From: Paraflavitalea soli
GTDB taxonomy: Bacteria; Bacteroidota; Bacteroidia; Chitinophagales; Chitinophagaceae
Reading direction: 5' to 3'
Length of the DNA: 64,000 bases
Assembly (NCBI RefSeq): GCF_003555545.1
Contig: NZ_CP032157.1
Coordinates: 4,406,546-4,470,545, forward strand
This document shows, in pieces, positions 35,503 through 43,941 of this stretch. Each line of letters starts with the position of its first letter. Within the stretch, counting starts at the first letter, position 1. The notes beneath the pieces were generated by a model. It made no database searches. It was given only the letters and a program-made list of their open reading frames with translations, and was not told the DNA's origin. A program made the position numbers and the translations under genes.

Positions 35503-36765
35503 TTACGCGGCCGCAGCCACATCGTCTATCTGTTCCGGCCCCAATTCTCCTTCCCACTTACTAACGACGCTGGTGGCCAGTGCATTGCCCACCACGTTGG
35601 TCATTGTACGGAACATATCGCAAAAATGGTCAATTGGTAAGATCAGGGCAACTCCTTCGGGCGGAATGCCAAACATGGAACAGGTGGCCAATACTACCAC
35701 CAGGGAGGCCCTTGGCACGCCCGCTATTCCTTTACTGGTCACCATCAGCACCAATAACATGGTAATCTGTGTACCCAGATCGAGGGGCACTTTGTAAGCC
35801 TGGGCAATGGCCAGACTGGCAAAGGTCATGTACATCATGCTTCCATCCAGGTTAAAGGAATAACCCAGGGGAAGTATGAAAGAAACGATCTTGTTCTTAC
35901 ATCCAAAGCGTTCCAACTCTTCAGTAAGCTTGGGGAATACGGCTTCGCTACTGGTGGTACCGAAGGCAATGAGCAGCGGACTGCTGATACGCCTGATGAG
36001 GTGAAAAGTGCGCTTCCCTAATATCAGGTATCCCACACTTAACAATATTATCCAGAGAATGAGGATGCCCAACAAGAAGAAGAGGAAGTATACAATATAG
36101 AATTTAAAGATCTCCAGTCCCTTTACTGCCACTACAGCGGCCAGGGCTCCAAAAACACCCAGGGGGGCTACATTCATTACATAGCCTACCATTTTAAGGA
36201 TCACATGGGCTACAATGTCGAGGGCCTTGATGAGCGGTTTCCCATAATCGCCAAGGGCGGTCATGGCCACGCCAAAGAATATGCTAAATACTACCAATTG
36301 CAATATTTCATTGGTAGCCATTGCCTCAATGACACTGCGGGGGACAATATGTTCTACGAACTTTTCTATAGAAAACTCCTGATTTTTGGTCATCAGGTCT
36401 TTTACTCCTTCCGTATCAGCATGGGAAAGGTCAATAAAATGCCCGGGCTGGAAGGTATTTACCAATACCAGTCCTACCAGCAGGGAAACGAGGGAGGCAG
36501 AGATGAACCATAACAGTGCTTTGCCTCCTACCCGGCCAACGGCCTTCATATCACCCAATTTAGCAATACCTACTACCAGGGTTGAGAATACCAAGGGTGC
36601 TATGATCATCTGTACCAACCGGATAAATAGCTTTCCGAGCAGGTTGATATTTTTAGAAAAGCTCTTAATAAAGGTAGGGGAACTGAAATCGTGCACAATG
36701 TATCCGACGAGGATGCCGAGCGCCATTGCGATCAGAATATAAAGCGTGAGCCTGTTTTTCTTCAT
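35503..36765 (-). CDS. Dicarboxylate/amino acid:cation symporter (DAACS family)
   Basis: 420 residues with about eight helices and two hairpin loops. Signatures: the serine-rich HP1 region FGTTSSEAVFPKL (near residue 280), PLGYSFNLDGSMMYMTFASLAIAQ (NxDG, near residue 305) and the HP2 region SKGIAGVPRASLVVV (near residue 350). Takes up glutamate, aspartate or C4-dicarboxylates driven by Na+ or H+. The frame is open to 36831 but the ATG at 36765 (MKKNRLTLYILI) begins the first helix. The last residues (PEQIDDVAAAA) are low-complexity. Confidence 0.9.
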   Translation of the reverse strand: MKKNRLTLYILIAMALGILVGYIVHDFSSPTFIKSFSKNINLLGKLFIRLVQMIIAPLVFSTLVVGIAKLGDMKAVGRVGGKALLWFISASLVSLLVGLVLVNTFQPGHFIDLSHADTEGVKDLMTKNQEFSIEKFVEHIVPRSVIEAMATNEILQLVVFSIFFGVAMTALGDYGKPLIKALDIVAHVILKMVGYVMNVAPLGVFGALAAVVAVKGLEIFKFYIVYFLFFLLGILILWIILLSVGYLILGKRTFHLIRRISSPLLIAFGTTSSEAVFPKLTEELERFGCKNKIVSFILPLGYSFNLDGSMMYMTFASLAIAQAYKVPLDLGTQITMLLVLMVTSKGIAGVPRASLVVVLATCSMFGIPPEGVALILPIDHFCDMFRTMTNVVGNALATSVVSKWEGELGPEQIDDVAAAA

Positions 36766-36883
36766 GAAGGCATTTCTTATTGGGTAATAGCCTGCAATAT
36801 AAGATATAAAGGCAAAAAACAATGGCTCCACGTAACCTGTGCTACCACTGGCCCCAAAGTCTTTCCGATGGCCGATTTTAAAA

Positions 36884-36912
36884 TTGTTGGAATTAATAAA
36901 TCCTTATCTTTC
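36884..36912 (+). promoter_or_regulatory. Candidate promoter of the amino acid permease gene
   Basis: TTG at 36884-36886 and TATCTTTC at 36905-36912, spacer 18 nt, about 49 bp before the start codon. Confidence 0.4.
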
Positions 36913-36960
36913 CGCCTTTATTTACCCTAATTGGTCACATCATAAACTATAACCAACTGT

Positions 36961-38447
36961 ATGAGTTTGTTCAGAAAAAAATCATTAACAGCTCTTCTGG
37001 CCCAGGCAGCCGATTCAGAGAAAGGACTGAAGCGAACCCTTGGCGCCGGTAACCTGGTAGCCCTCGGTATTGGCGCCATCATCGGCGCCGGTTTGTTTGT
37101 ACGGACGGCAGCTGCTGCGGGTGGACATGCCGGCCCGGCCGTTACCATTTCATTCATCATTGCAGCTGTTGGTTGTGCTTTTGCTGGTTTGTGCTATGCT
37201 GAGTTTGCTTCCATGATCCCTATTGCAGGGAGTGCCTACACCTATGCTTATACTACGATGGGCGAGGTAGTGGCCTGGATCATCGGCTGGGCGCTGGTGC
37301 TGGAATACGCATTGGGCGCTGCTACTGTATCTATTGCCTGGAGTGAATATCTAAATAATTTGTTGGGGGGGCAATACCATATGAATGGTGCCACTCGCCA
37401 ATGGAGTCTGCTATAGACGCCAGTGGTGTACTGCATACCGGTATCTTCAATGCACCTGCCCTGCTGATCCTGTTGTTGTTATCGCTGTTGCTGATCAAAG
37501 GAACGGAAGAATCAGCGATCGTAAATGCCATCATCGTATTCGTGAAAGTAGCCATCGTACTGGTCTTTATTGCGATCGGCTGGCAATATATGAGGCCTGA
37601 GAACCATGTGCCTTACTTCATCCCTGCCGACCATCCGGATGCCATCCTGCCCGACGGTACGCATTATTCCTATGCGCCCACCTTCAATCACGGATTCATG
37701 GGGGTATTGCGCGGTGCTGCGATCGTATTCTTTGCCTTCATCGGTTTCGATGCCGTATCTACTGCGGCACAGGAAGCGAAGAATCCCAAACGCGATATGC
37801 CCATCGGTATCCTGGGTTCACTGGTTGTTTGTACCATCCTTTATGTACTGTTCTCCTGGGTACTTACCGGTGTAGCTCCGTTCACCGACTTCCAAAATAA
37901 AGGTGGAGAAGCTTCTGTAGCTTATGCCATTAAAACTTATATGGTCGATCACCAATGGCTCGAAACGCTGGTAACCATCGCCATCCTGGCAGGTTTCTCT
38001 TCCGTGATCCTGGTGATGCTGCTTGGCCAGAGCCGTGTATTCTACTCTATGAGTAATGATGGCCTGCTGCCCAAGGTTTTTGCGGACCTGCATCCTAAAT
38101 TCAGGACTCCTTATAAATCAAACCTGATCCTGTTCCTCTTTGTAGGCGCTTTTGCAGGTTTTGTTCCCGGCCGTTTGGCAGGAGACCTGACCAGCATCGG
38201 TACCCTCTTCGCCTTTGTACTGGTGAGCATTGGGGTGTGGATCATGCGTAAATCGAACCCTGAAGTGGTACGTCCATTCAAAACACCGGCTGTACCTTTC
38301 GTATCCAGCATGGGTGTATTGGTTTGTACCGCGATGATCATTTCCCTCGATCATGTCACTCAGTTGACAGCCCTCGCCTGGATGATCATTGGTCTGGTGA
38401 TCTACTTCACCTACAGCAAGAAGAATAGTAAGCTCAATCACTTATAA
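36961..38447 (+). pseudogene. APC-family amino acid permease, interrupted by a frameshift at a G7 run
   Basis: Two overlapping frames (36961-37416 and 37401-38447) together encode one complete permease of about 495 residues. The first has GAGNLVALGIGAIIGAGLFVR and helices 1-4; the second continues with KGTEESAIVNAIIVFVKV, FFAFIGFDAVSTAAQEAKNP and the remaining helices. Reading upstream in the second frame from its ATG gives GGAIPYEWCHSPMESAID directly after YLNNLL of the first frame, which is how intact family members read. The break is at 37364-37370 (seven G); one more G, or a ribosomal -1 slip on GGG, restores the frame. Otherwise undamaged, so sequence error, phase variation or programmed frameshifting are all possible. 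Confidence 0.8.
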
Positions 38448-38467
38448 ATTGACTCTGTTCAGATAAC

Positions 38468-38502
38468 AAAAACGTCCCGGAACTCCCCCGGGACGTTTTT
38501 TT
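38468..38502 (+). terminator. Strong terminator after the permease
   Basis: A 13-bp stem (AAAAACGTCCCGG / CCGGGACGTTTTT) with a 7-nt loop and a T-run. Confidence 0.85.
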
Positions 38503-38608
38503 ATGCCAGCGGCATGTTTTATTTTTGCAGCCCTGAAGCGGTCTGACCCGCCTGTCTTAGGGGGACCATAACCATCATAAAATATTCGTAATCAGTAATA
38601 AATAACTT

Positions 38609-39331
38609 ATGGGTAGGATATTTGAAGTTCGTAAGTCTACCATGTTTGCCCGCTGGGACAAAATGGCCAAACAGTTTAGCCGCATTGGAAAGGAAATCGC
38701 CATTGCCGTGAAATCCGGTGGTCCCGACCCGCATACCAACCCTGCCCTGCGCCGGTGTATGCAGAATGCCAAGAGCGTGAACATGCCCAAGGACCGCGTA
38801 GAAGCGGCCATCAAACGGGCGCAGGGCAAGGAAATGGAGAACTATGAGGAGATCCTGTACGAAGGATATGGTCCGCACGGGGTAGCCATCCTGGTAGAAA
38901 CAGCCACGGATAACCACGTACGTACGGTTGCCAATGTGAAGTCGATCTTCAACAAGGGCGGCGGTACACTGGGCAATAGCAACAGTGTAAGTTTTCAGTT
39001 TAAGAAAATGGGGGTTTTCAAATTAAAGCCCGAAGGCCTTAACCTGGATGACCTGGAACTGGAACTGATCGACTTCGGCCTGGAAGAGCTGGGTGAAGGT
39101 ACGGGCGAGAATGGCGAAACAGTATTGGTAGTACGCGTGGGCTTTACCGATTTCGGCAATATGCAAAAAGCGTTGGAAGAAAAAGGCATCACCCCCATCA
39201 GTGCCGAATTGGAATGGATACCCGGTACACCGGTAGAGTTGGGAGAAGAACAAGCCCAGGACGTATTGAAACTGGTAGATAAGCTGGAGCAGGATGAGGA
39301 TGTACAGAAAGTGTTCCATAACCTGGCATAG
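38609..39331 (+). CDS. YebC/PmpR family protein (YebC_II-type N-terminus)
   Basis: 240 residues. The N-terminus [21 protein letters not shown] replaces the canonical GHSKWANI of YebC_I, placing it in the second YebC subfamily. Conserved [19 protein letters not shown] (near residue 43), [14 protein letters not shown] (near residue 90) and [18 protein letters not shown] are present. The family binds DNA as a transcriptional regulator and members have been linked to relief of ribosome stalling. It stands alone. Confidence 0.9.
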   Translation: MGRIFEVRKSTMFARWDKMAKQFSRIGKEIAIAVKSGGPDPHTNPALRRCMQNAKSVNMPKDRVEAAIKRAQGKEMENYEEILYEGYGPHGVAILVETATDNHVRTVANVKSIFNKGGGTLGNSNSVSFQFKKMGVFKLKPEGLNLDDLELELIDFGLEELGEGTGENGETVLVVRVGFTDFGNMQKALEEKGITPISAELEWIPGTPVELGEEQAQDVLKLVDKLEQDEDVQKVFHNLA

Positions 39332-39336
39332 GAAGA

Positions 39337-39464
39337 GAATCCAGCATACAGAATTTAGAATACAGAAGAAGGCCGTAAGGATTTGCTACTGCAAACTGCT
39401 TACGGCCTTCGTTATTTAAGCAAAAGTGTATTCTTCTGAATTCTGTATTCTAAATTCTATATTC
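39337..39464. repeat. Inverted heptad word-repeat element with central hairpin
   Basis: Left arm: units of GAATACA type starting 39337, 39344, 39351 and 39358. Centre: hairpin GGCCGTAAG / CTTACGGCC (39371-39379, 39399-39407). Right arm: units of TGTATTC type starting 39427, 39437, 39444, 39451 and 39458. AAGCAAAAG (39418-39426) immediately precedes the right arm. Probably also the transcription stop for the convergent neighbours. Confidence 0.85.
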
Positions 39465-39468
39465 TCCC

Positions 39469-41820
39469 CTATTCACTCCTCAATGCCTTCACCGGATTGG
39501 CCACTGCTGCTTTGATCGTTTGGGTGGCAATAGTAAGGCCGGCTATAATAAAGGAGGCTGCTATTGCCAGCAGGAATACGCCCACGCCAATGCTGATATG
39601 ATAAGCAAAGTTCTGCAGCCAGTTGTCCATCATGTAATAAGCAATGGGGGCTGCAATACAAAACGCGATCACAATAAGCCAGATAAACTCTTTAGAGAAC
39701 AGGTACACAATGCTGGTCATGGAAGCGCCGAGCACTTTGCGGATACCCACTTCTTTAGTACGCTGGATGGCTGCAAAAGCGATGAGACCATATAGTCCCA
39801 GACATCCGATGAGGATGGCAATACCGGCAAATAACCTGAAAGCGGTATAGAGTTTTTGTTCCTGCCTGTAGAAGTTGGCAATATGGTCGTCCAGAAATTC
39901 GTATTCGAATAATTCTTCGGGAAACATAGTGGACCACATTTTATCGATGCGGGCCATGGTCTTCACCATATTGCCGGACTGCAATTTTACACTCACGTCG
40001 TACAAGCGGTCGGCATTGTACCTTAAGATAACCGGGCGTCTCAACTTGTGTTTGCTTTCACTTTGAAAATCCTGAACTACTCCTTTAATGGTCAATGTAC
40101 GGCCCACTCCTTTAAAGCGAGCGCCAATGGCCTCCTGTGGGTTTTGTATACCTAGTTTATGGATCAGCGTTTCATTGACCAGCACCTGATTCAGGGTGTC
40201 CACTCCTTGCAAGGGTACAAGGCCCGCGCCTGCCAACAGCTTAATTCCAAACATAGTAGTATAATGTTCATCAATGAACTTGAGTTCCGTAACATCATCT
40301 TTATCAAGGCCGCGATCGGGTGCTGAAAAAGGCGCGAAATTATTGCTATAGCCTGGCGCGCCGGAAGAAAAACTCATTTCTTTTACGCCGGGATCAGCGG
40401 CCAGTTGCTGCCGGATGATCTCCCGTTTGCTGCGGTCGGGCAGTGGAAAGGAAACCACAGCCTCTTTGTTGAAGCCAAGGTCTTGGTTGCGGAAAAAGTC
40501 CATTTGCCAGGCTACTACCAAGGTACCGATGATGAGCAGCTGTGAGATCACAAATTGCACCACCACCAGGCTTTTGCGAAGAGAAAAACCACGCACTACC
40601 GGTGCCCTCATATTCTTAAATGCGGATATGGGATTGAAAGCAGATTGTACAAAAGCCGGGTATACGCCCGCCAGCAATATCAGGAGTAAGGTAAGGCCTC
40701 CAATAAACAGCATCACTACGGGATCGGCAAGCGCTGCTGGTCCGATATTTATTTCCAGCCAGTCAGTTGCTTTGGATAAGAACAATGAGGCGGCCAGGGT
40801 GCCCAGCACTACGGCCACCAATACAAGGACCGAGGTTTCACCCAAAAACTGGCGTATCAGCTGGCGACGATCTGCGCCTAGTACCTTGCGCACGCCTACT
40901 TCTTTGGCCCGTTTGATAGATTGGGCAGTAGATAGGTTGATAAAATTAATGGCAGCTATGATGATGATGAGCAGGCCAATTGCTCCCAACGCTTTGTAAG
41001 AATTTTTTGAAACGGTAGGACTGGCACCACCGCCCAGGTAGCGGGTATCATAGTGGATATCCAACATGGGTTGCAGCGGCAATCTTGCATCTTTGGCAAT
41101 ATCATTCCCCCAATGGCTTTTAATAAAAGAAGGTATCCTCTTTCTTAACTGATCCACATCATAATGTTCAGGCACCACGATATAGGTAGTGCCGCCCATG
41201 ATGGCATAGAAGTTCATACCGGCCGGTTCCAATTCCTTGGCCAGTGTCTCGAAAGAAACAAGAAACAAAAAAGGAATATGTGTATTGGCAGGCTGGTCTT
41301 TGATGATGCCGGTCACCTTCAGGTCGTATGCATTGTCGAGCCGGATCACCTGTCCCATGGCATTCTCCTTACCAAAGTATTTCTTTGCCATGCTTTCTGT
41401 GAGCACCACGGTATTGGGAGCTGTCAAAGCAGTACGGGCATTTCCTGCCATCCACTGAAAATCGAATATGCTGGTAAACTGCTGATCGGCAAAAAAGTAG
41501 CCCTTTTCATTGTACCGGTGCTCGCCAATTTTTACCATGCCACCATAGCGAAACCAGGATTGGGATATCTCCAATTCGGGAAAGTCGGAACGCATGGCGG
41601 GCGCAATGGCCATAGATACACTCGGATTAAAATCAATGGCATTGAGGGTTACCCGGTAAGTACGATCAGCTTTTTTGTGGTAATTGTCGTAACTGAGCTC
41701 ATTGCGCACTACCAGGAAAATGACCAGGCAGGTAGCAACGCCTAAACCAAGACCAAAAACATTAAGAAAGGTATAACTGAAATTCCGGCGAATATTTCTG
41801 AGGGCTGTAGTGATAAACAT
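39469..41820 (-). CDS. FtsX-like (MacB-type) ABC transporter permease
   Basis: 783 residues with the Bacteroidota double-FtsX architecture: N-terminal helix (FLNVFGLGLGVATCLVIFLVV), a MacB-type periplasmic domain, the first FtsX core (residues about 285-430, RAKEVGVRKVLGADRRQLIRQFLGE), a second periplasmic domain, and a second core (residues about 670-783, RTKEVGIRKVLGASMTSIVYL). Such proteins work with a LolD-like ATPase in mechanotransmission or efflux, but no ATPase gene is adjacent. Single gene, convergent with yebC. Confidence 0.9.
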   Translation of the reverse strand: MFITTALRNIRRNFSYTFLNVFGLGLGVATCLVIFLVVRNELSYDNYHKKADRTYRVTLNAIDFNPSVSMAIAPAMRSDFPELEISQSWFRYGGMVKIGEHRYNEKGYFFADQQFTSIFDFQWMAGNARTALTAPNTVVLTESMAKKYFGKENAMGQVIRLDNAYDLKVTGIIKDQPANTHIPFLFLVSFETLAKELEPAGMNFYAIMGGTTYIVVPEHYDVDQLRKRIPSFIKSHWGNDIAKDARLPLQPMLDIHYDTRYLGGGASPTVSKNSYKALGAIGLLIIIIAAINFINLSTAQSIKRAKEVGVRKVLGADRRQLIRQFLGETSVLVLVAVVLGTLAASLFLSKATDWLEINIGPAALADPVVMLFIGGLTLLLILLAGVYPAFVQSAFNPISAFKNMRAPVVRGFSLRKSLVVVQFVISQLLIIGTLVVAWQMDFFRNQDLGFNKEAVVSFPLPDRSKREIIRQQLAADPGVKEMSFSSGAPGYSNNFAPFSAPDRGLDKDDVTELKFIDEHYTTMFGIKLLAGAGLVPLQGVDTLNQVLVNETLIHKLGIQNPQEAIGARFKGVGRTLTIKGVVQDFQSESKHKLRRPVILRYNADRLYDVSVKLQSGNMVKTMARIDKMWSTMFPEELFEYEFLDDHIANFYRQEQKLYTAFRLFAGIAILIGCLGLYGLIAFAAIQRTKEVGIRKVLGASMTSIVYLFSKEFIWLIVIAFCIAAPIAYYMMDNWLQNFAYHISIGVGVFLLAIAASFIIAGLTIATQTIKAAVANPVKALRSE

Positions 41821-42038
41821 GCGGAAAAGCTTTCAGGATGAAGAATAGGTGGCTTATAACGACGCTAAAAAATATGCCAAGCTCCTGAAGTACTGACCTA
41901 CAACAAACTATGTAGTTAATGTGCTGTCAATCTGTTCGTTTGTGATACAGGTATTGTACGCTTTCATCCGGGGAGAAGGGAATGCAGAGCCAGCGTAAAT
42001 GGCCCAAACTATTCTTGTTATTCAAAAAAGGGATTGCC

Positions 42039-42422
42039 TCAGAGGACCTTTTCATCGGAAGGTTGTGCATCATGCGCCTGGCCATCTTTCACCTCACGGC
42101 GAATGATGGACTTGAATTTCTTTTCATTGTTTCTCCATGTAAGGATGGTGATGACAACAGACATCACTGCACTAACCACTGCTACGGAAACAAAATATTC
42201 ACGCCCTACAGAGGACATCATGGAAAAAAGGAAAGCGGTGATGATACTGCAGAGAAAGGTGCCTATGGGAATATACAAGGCAAAATAAGACCATCTGCCG
42301 CCTGTACGCTGCTCTTCCCAATACTTGATAAATCGCTTTTCTTTGGCTGTTAACACGTATACTAATTTTGATCTGTCTGGTTTAAGTTGCAAGGTATAGG
42401 CAGACCTGTCTAATTTCAACAA
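42039..42422 (-). CDS. Small membrane protein of unknown function
   Basis: 127 residues: a basic N-terminal segment (TAKEKRFIKYWEEQRTGGRW), two hydrophobic helices (about residues 45-68 and 76-94) and a charged tail (RNNEKKFKSIIRREVKDG). Codon use is like the neighbours. No family recognised. The start at 42422 may be early; an internal start near KLVYVLTAKEK is possible. Confidence 0.6.
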   Translation of the reverse strand: MLKLDRSAYTLQLKPDRSKLVYVLTAKEKRFIKYWEEQRTGGRWSYFALYIPIGTFLCSIITAFLFSMMSSVGREYFVSVAVVSAVMSVVITILTWRNNEKKFKSIIRREVKDGQAHDAQPSDEKVL

Positions 42423-42464
42423 GCTGTAAAATTAAAAGCAGCGATCTCCCAAAACCTGACAGGT

Positions 42465-43262
42465 CTATTTCAGGTTGATCTCTCCTTTCATGAAAAACAC
42501 ACATTTGCCCGCAATGGTCACCCGCTCGCCCAGGTAGTCGCACCACAAATCACCGCCACGCCTGGATAGCTGTTTCGCCCGCAAGTTAGTCTTTCCCAGC
42601 TTTTCTGCCCAATAGGGAATCAATTGGGAATGGGCTGACCCGGTTACGGGGTCTTCATCTATACCTACGATGGGCGCAAAGAAACGGGATACAAAATCCA
42701 CTTCAACACCCCTTGCCGTGATAATGGCTTTCTCTCCCATCCTCTTAAGCCGTACAAAATCGGGCTGGCAATTACGCACGGCTTCTTCGTTTTCCAGTTC
42801 CACCAGGAAGTCACGGTATTTATACACATTCACAAAAGGTACAAAACCAAGGGCCACGGCCAGATCGGCCGGAAAGTCTTTCAAAGGCTGTGGTTTCCAG
42901 GCGGGAAAGTCCATGCTGATAATATCCCCCTGGCGGGAAATGGTGAGCAAGCCACTTAAACAATGGAAACGGATGGTGGGCTTCTCATAACCCAGTATAT
43001 GGTACAATACCCAGGCGGATGCCAGGGTGGCGTGGCCGCACAAATTGATCTCTGCGGCAGGGGTAAACCAGCGAATATGAAAATCATACTCATCGGTGCC
43101 GCCGGCAGGAACAAAGAATACAGTCTCACTGAGGTTGTTTTCCAAGGCTAGTTGTTGCATCAACTCATCGCTGATCCATTCCTGTAAAGGGATCACGGCC
43201 GCAGGATTACCGCCGAAGAGTTTATCGGTAAAAGCATCTACCTGGTAAAGCGTAAGTTTCAT
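42465..43262 (-). CDS. PhzF family isomerase/epimerase
   Basis: 265 residues, diaminopimelate epimerase-like fold. VDAFTDKLFGGNPAAVIPL at the N-terminus, catalytic glutamate in ALENNLSETVFFV (near residue 45), RWFTPAAEINLCGHATLASA (near residue 68) and EDPVTGSAHSQLIPYW (near residue 205). The substrate is unknown; most family members are uncharacterised isomerases. ATG at 43262 is used because the VDAFT block follows at once; the frame is open to 43304. Last gene of an operon E1 - TRIC - phzF. Confidence 0.9.
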   Translation of the reverse strand: MKLTLYQVDAFTDKLFGGNPAAVIPLQEWISDELMQQLALENNLSETVFFVPAGGTDEYDFHIRWFTPAAEINLCGHATLASAWVLYHILGYEKPTIRFHCLSGLLTISRQGDIISMDFPAWKPQPLKDFPADLAVALGFVPFVNVYKYRDFLVELENEEAVRNCQPDFVRLKRMGEKAIITARGVEVDFVSRFFAPIVGIDEDPVTGSAHSQLIPYWAEKLGKTNLRAKQLSRRGGDLWCDYLGERVTIAGKCVFFMKGEINLK

Positions 43263-43304
43263 AGTATGATGGTCTTGATGGTAAAAATAAATTTCATTCC
43301 CCAC

Positions 43305-43925
43305 TCACATCCTGTTCTCATACACCCGCGGCAACATAAGCTTATAACGCATGGCAATGATACGGATCAATACAATGGTGAGTATGGCGATAATGGTATT
43401 CCAATCATTGGATAGCCCGGTTTTCTGCAACAGCAGGTAAAGACTGCCACCCAATATACAGGCAGAAGCATAAATTTCGCGCTGAAAGATCAGGGGTACA
43501 TTGTTGAGCAAAACATCACGAATGACACCGCCAAAGCAGGCAGTGATGGTACCCAAAGCAATACAGATACCGGGACTCAATTGCATACGCAATCCTTTCT
43601 CCATACCAATGAGGGTGAATACCCCCAATCCCAGGGCATCGAAAAGGAACAATGTTTTTTGGAATTGCTTCACATAACGGCCAAAGAATAAAGTGATGAA
43701 GGCTGTGGCAAGAATGACGGTGGCGGTCATCTCATTACGAAGCCAGGCTACCGGTGTATTGCCGATCAGCACATCGCGCAGGGTACCCCCGCCGATGGCG
43801 GTCACAAATGCCAGGATGACCACGCCAAAGGGATCCAGCTTTCGCTCCATAGCAGAGAATGCACCGGATACTGCAAAAGCAATGGTACCAAGGATATCAA
43901 TAATGTTAAGGAAGCTATAGTCCAT
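43305..43925 (-). CDS. Trimeric intracellular cation (TRIC) channel family protein (UPF0126)
   Basis: 206 residues with seven hydrophobic segments in two repeats, each with a glycine-rich kink: AIGGGTLRDVLIG (near residue 45) and CFGGVIRDVLLN (near residue 130). These match prokaryotic TRIC channels, which conduct K+ or other cations. It lies 16 bp after the E1 gene and 42 bp before phzF, same strand. Confidence 0.88.
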   Translation of the reverse strand: MDYSFLNIIDILGTIAFAVSGAFSAMERKLDPFGVVILAFVTAIGGGTLRDVLIGNTPVAWLRNEMTATVILATAFITLFFGRYVKQFQKTLFLFDALGLGVFTLIGMEKGLRMQLSPGICIALGTITACFGGVIRDVLLNNVPLIFQREIYASACILGGSLYLLLQKTGLSNDWNTIIAILTIVLIRIIAMRYKLMLPRVYENRM

Positions 43926-43941
43926 GAGAAAAAAGGCACAT

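Noticed and set aside
24967-39464. Heptad arrays as CRISPR or simple microsatellites
   Set aside because: Units are 7 nt with no spacers, and unit sequence varies systematically while arms are inverted; CRISPR repeats are longer with unique spacers, and microsatellites would not form paired inverted arms with a shared core.
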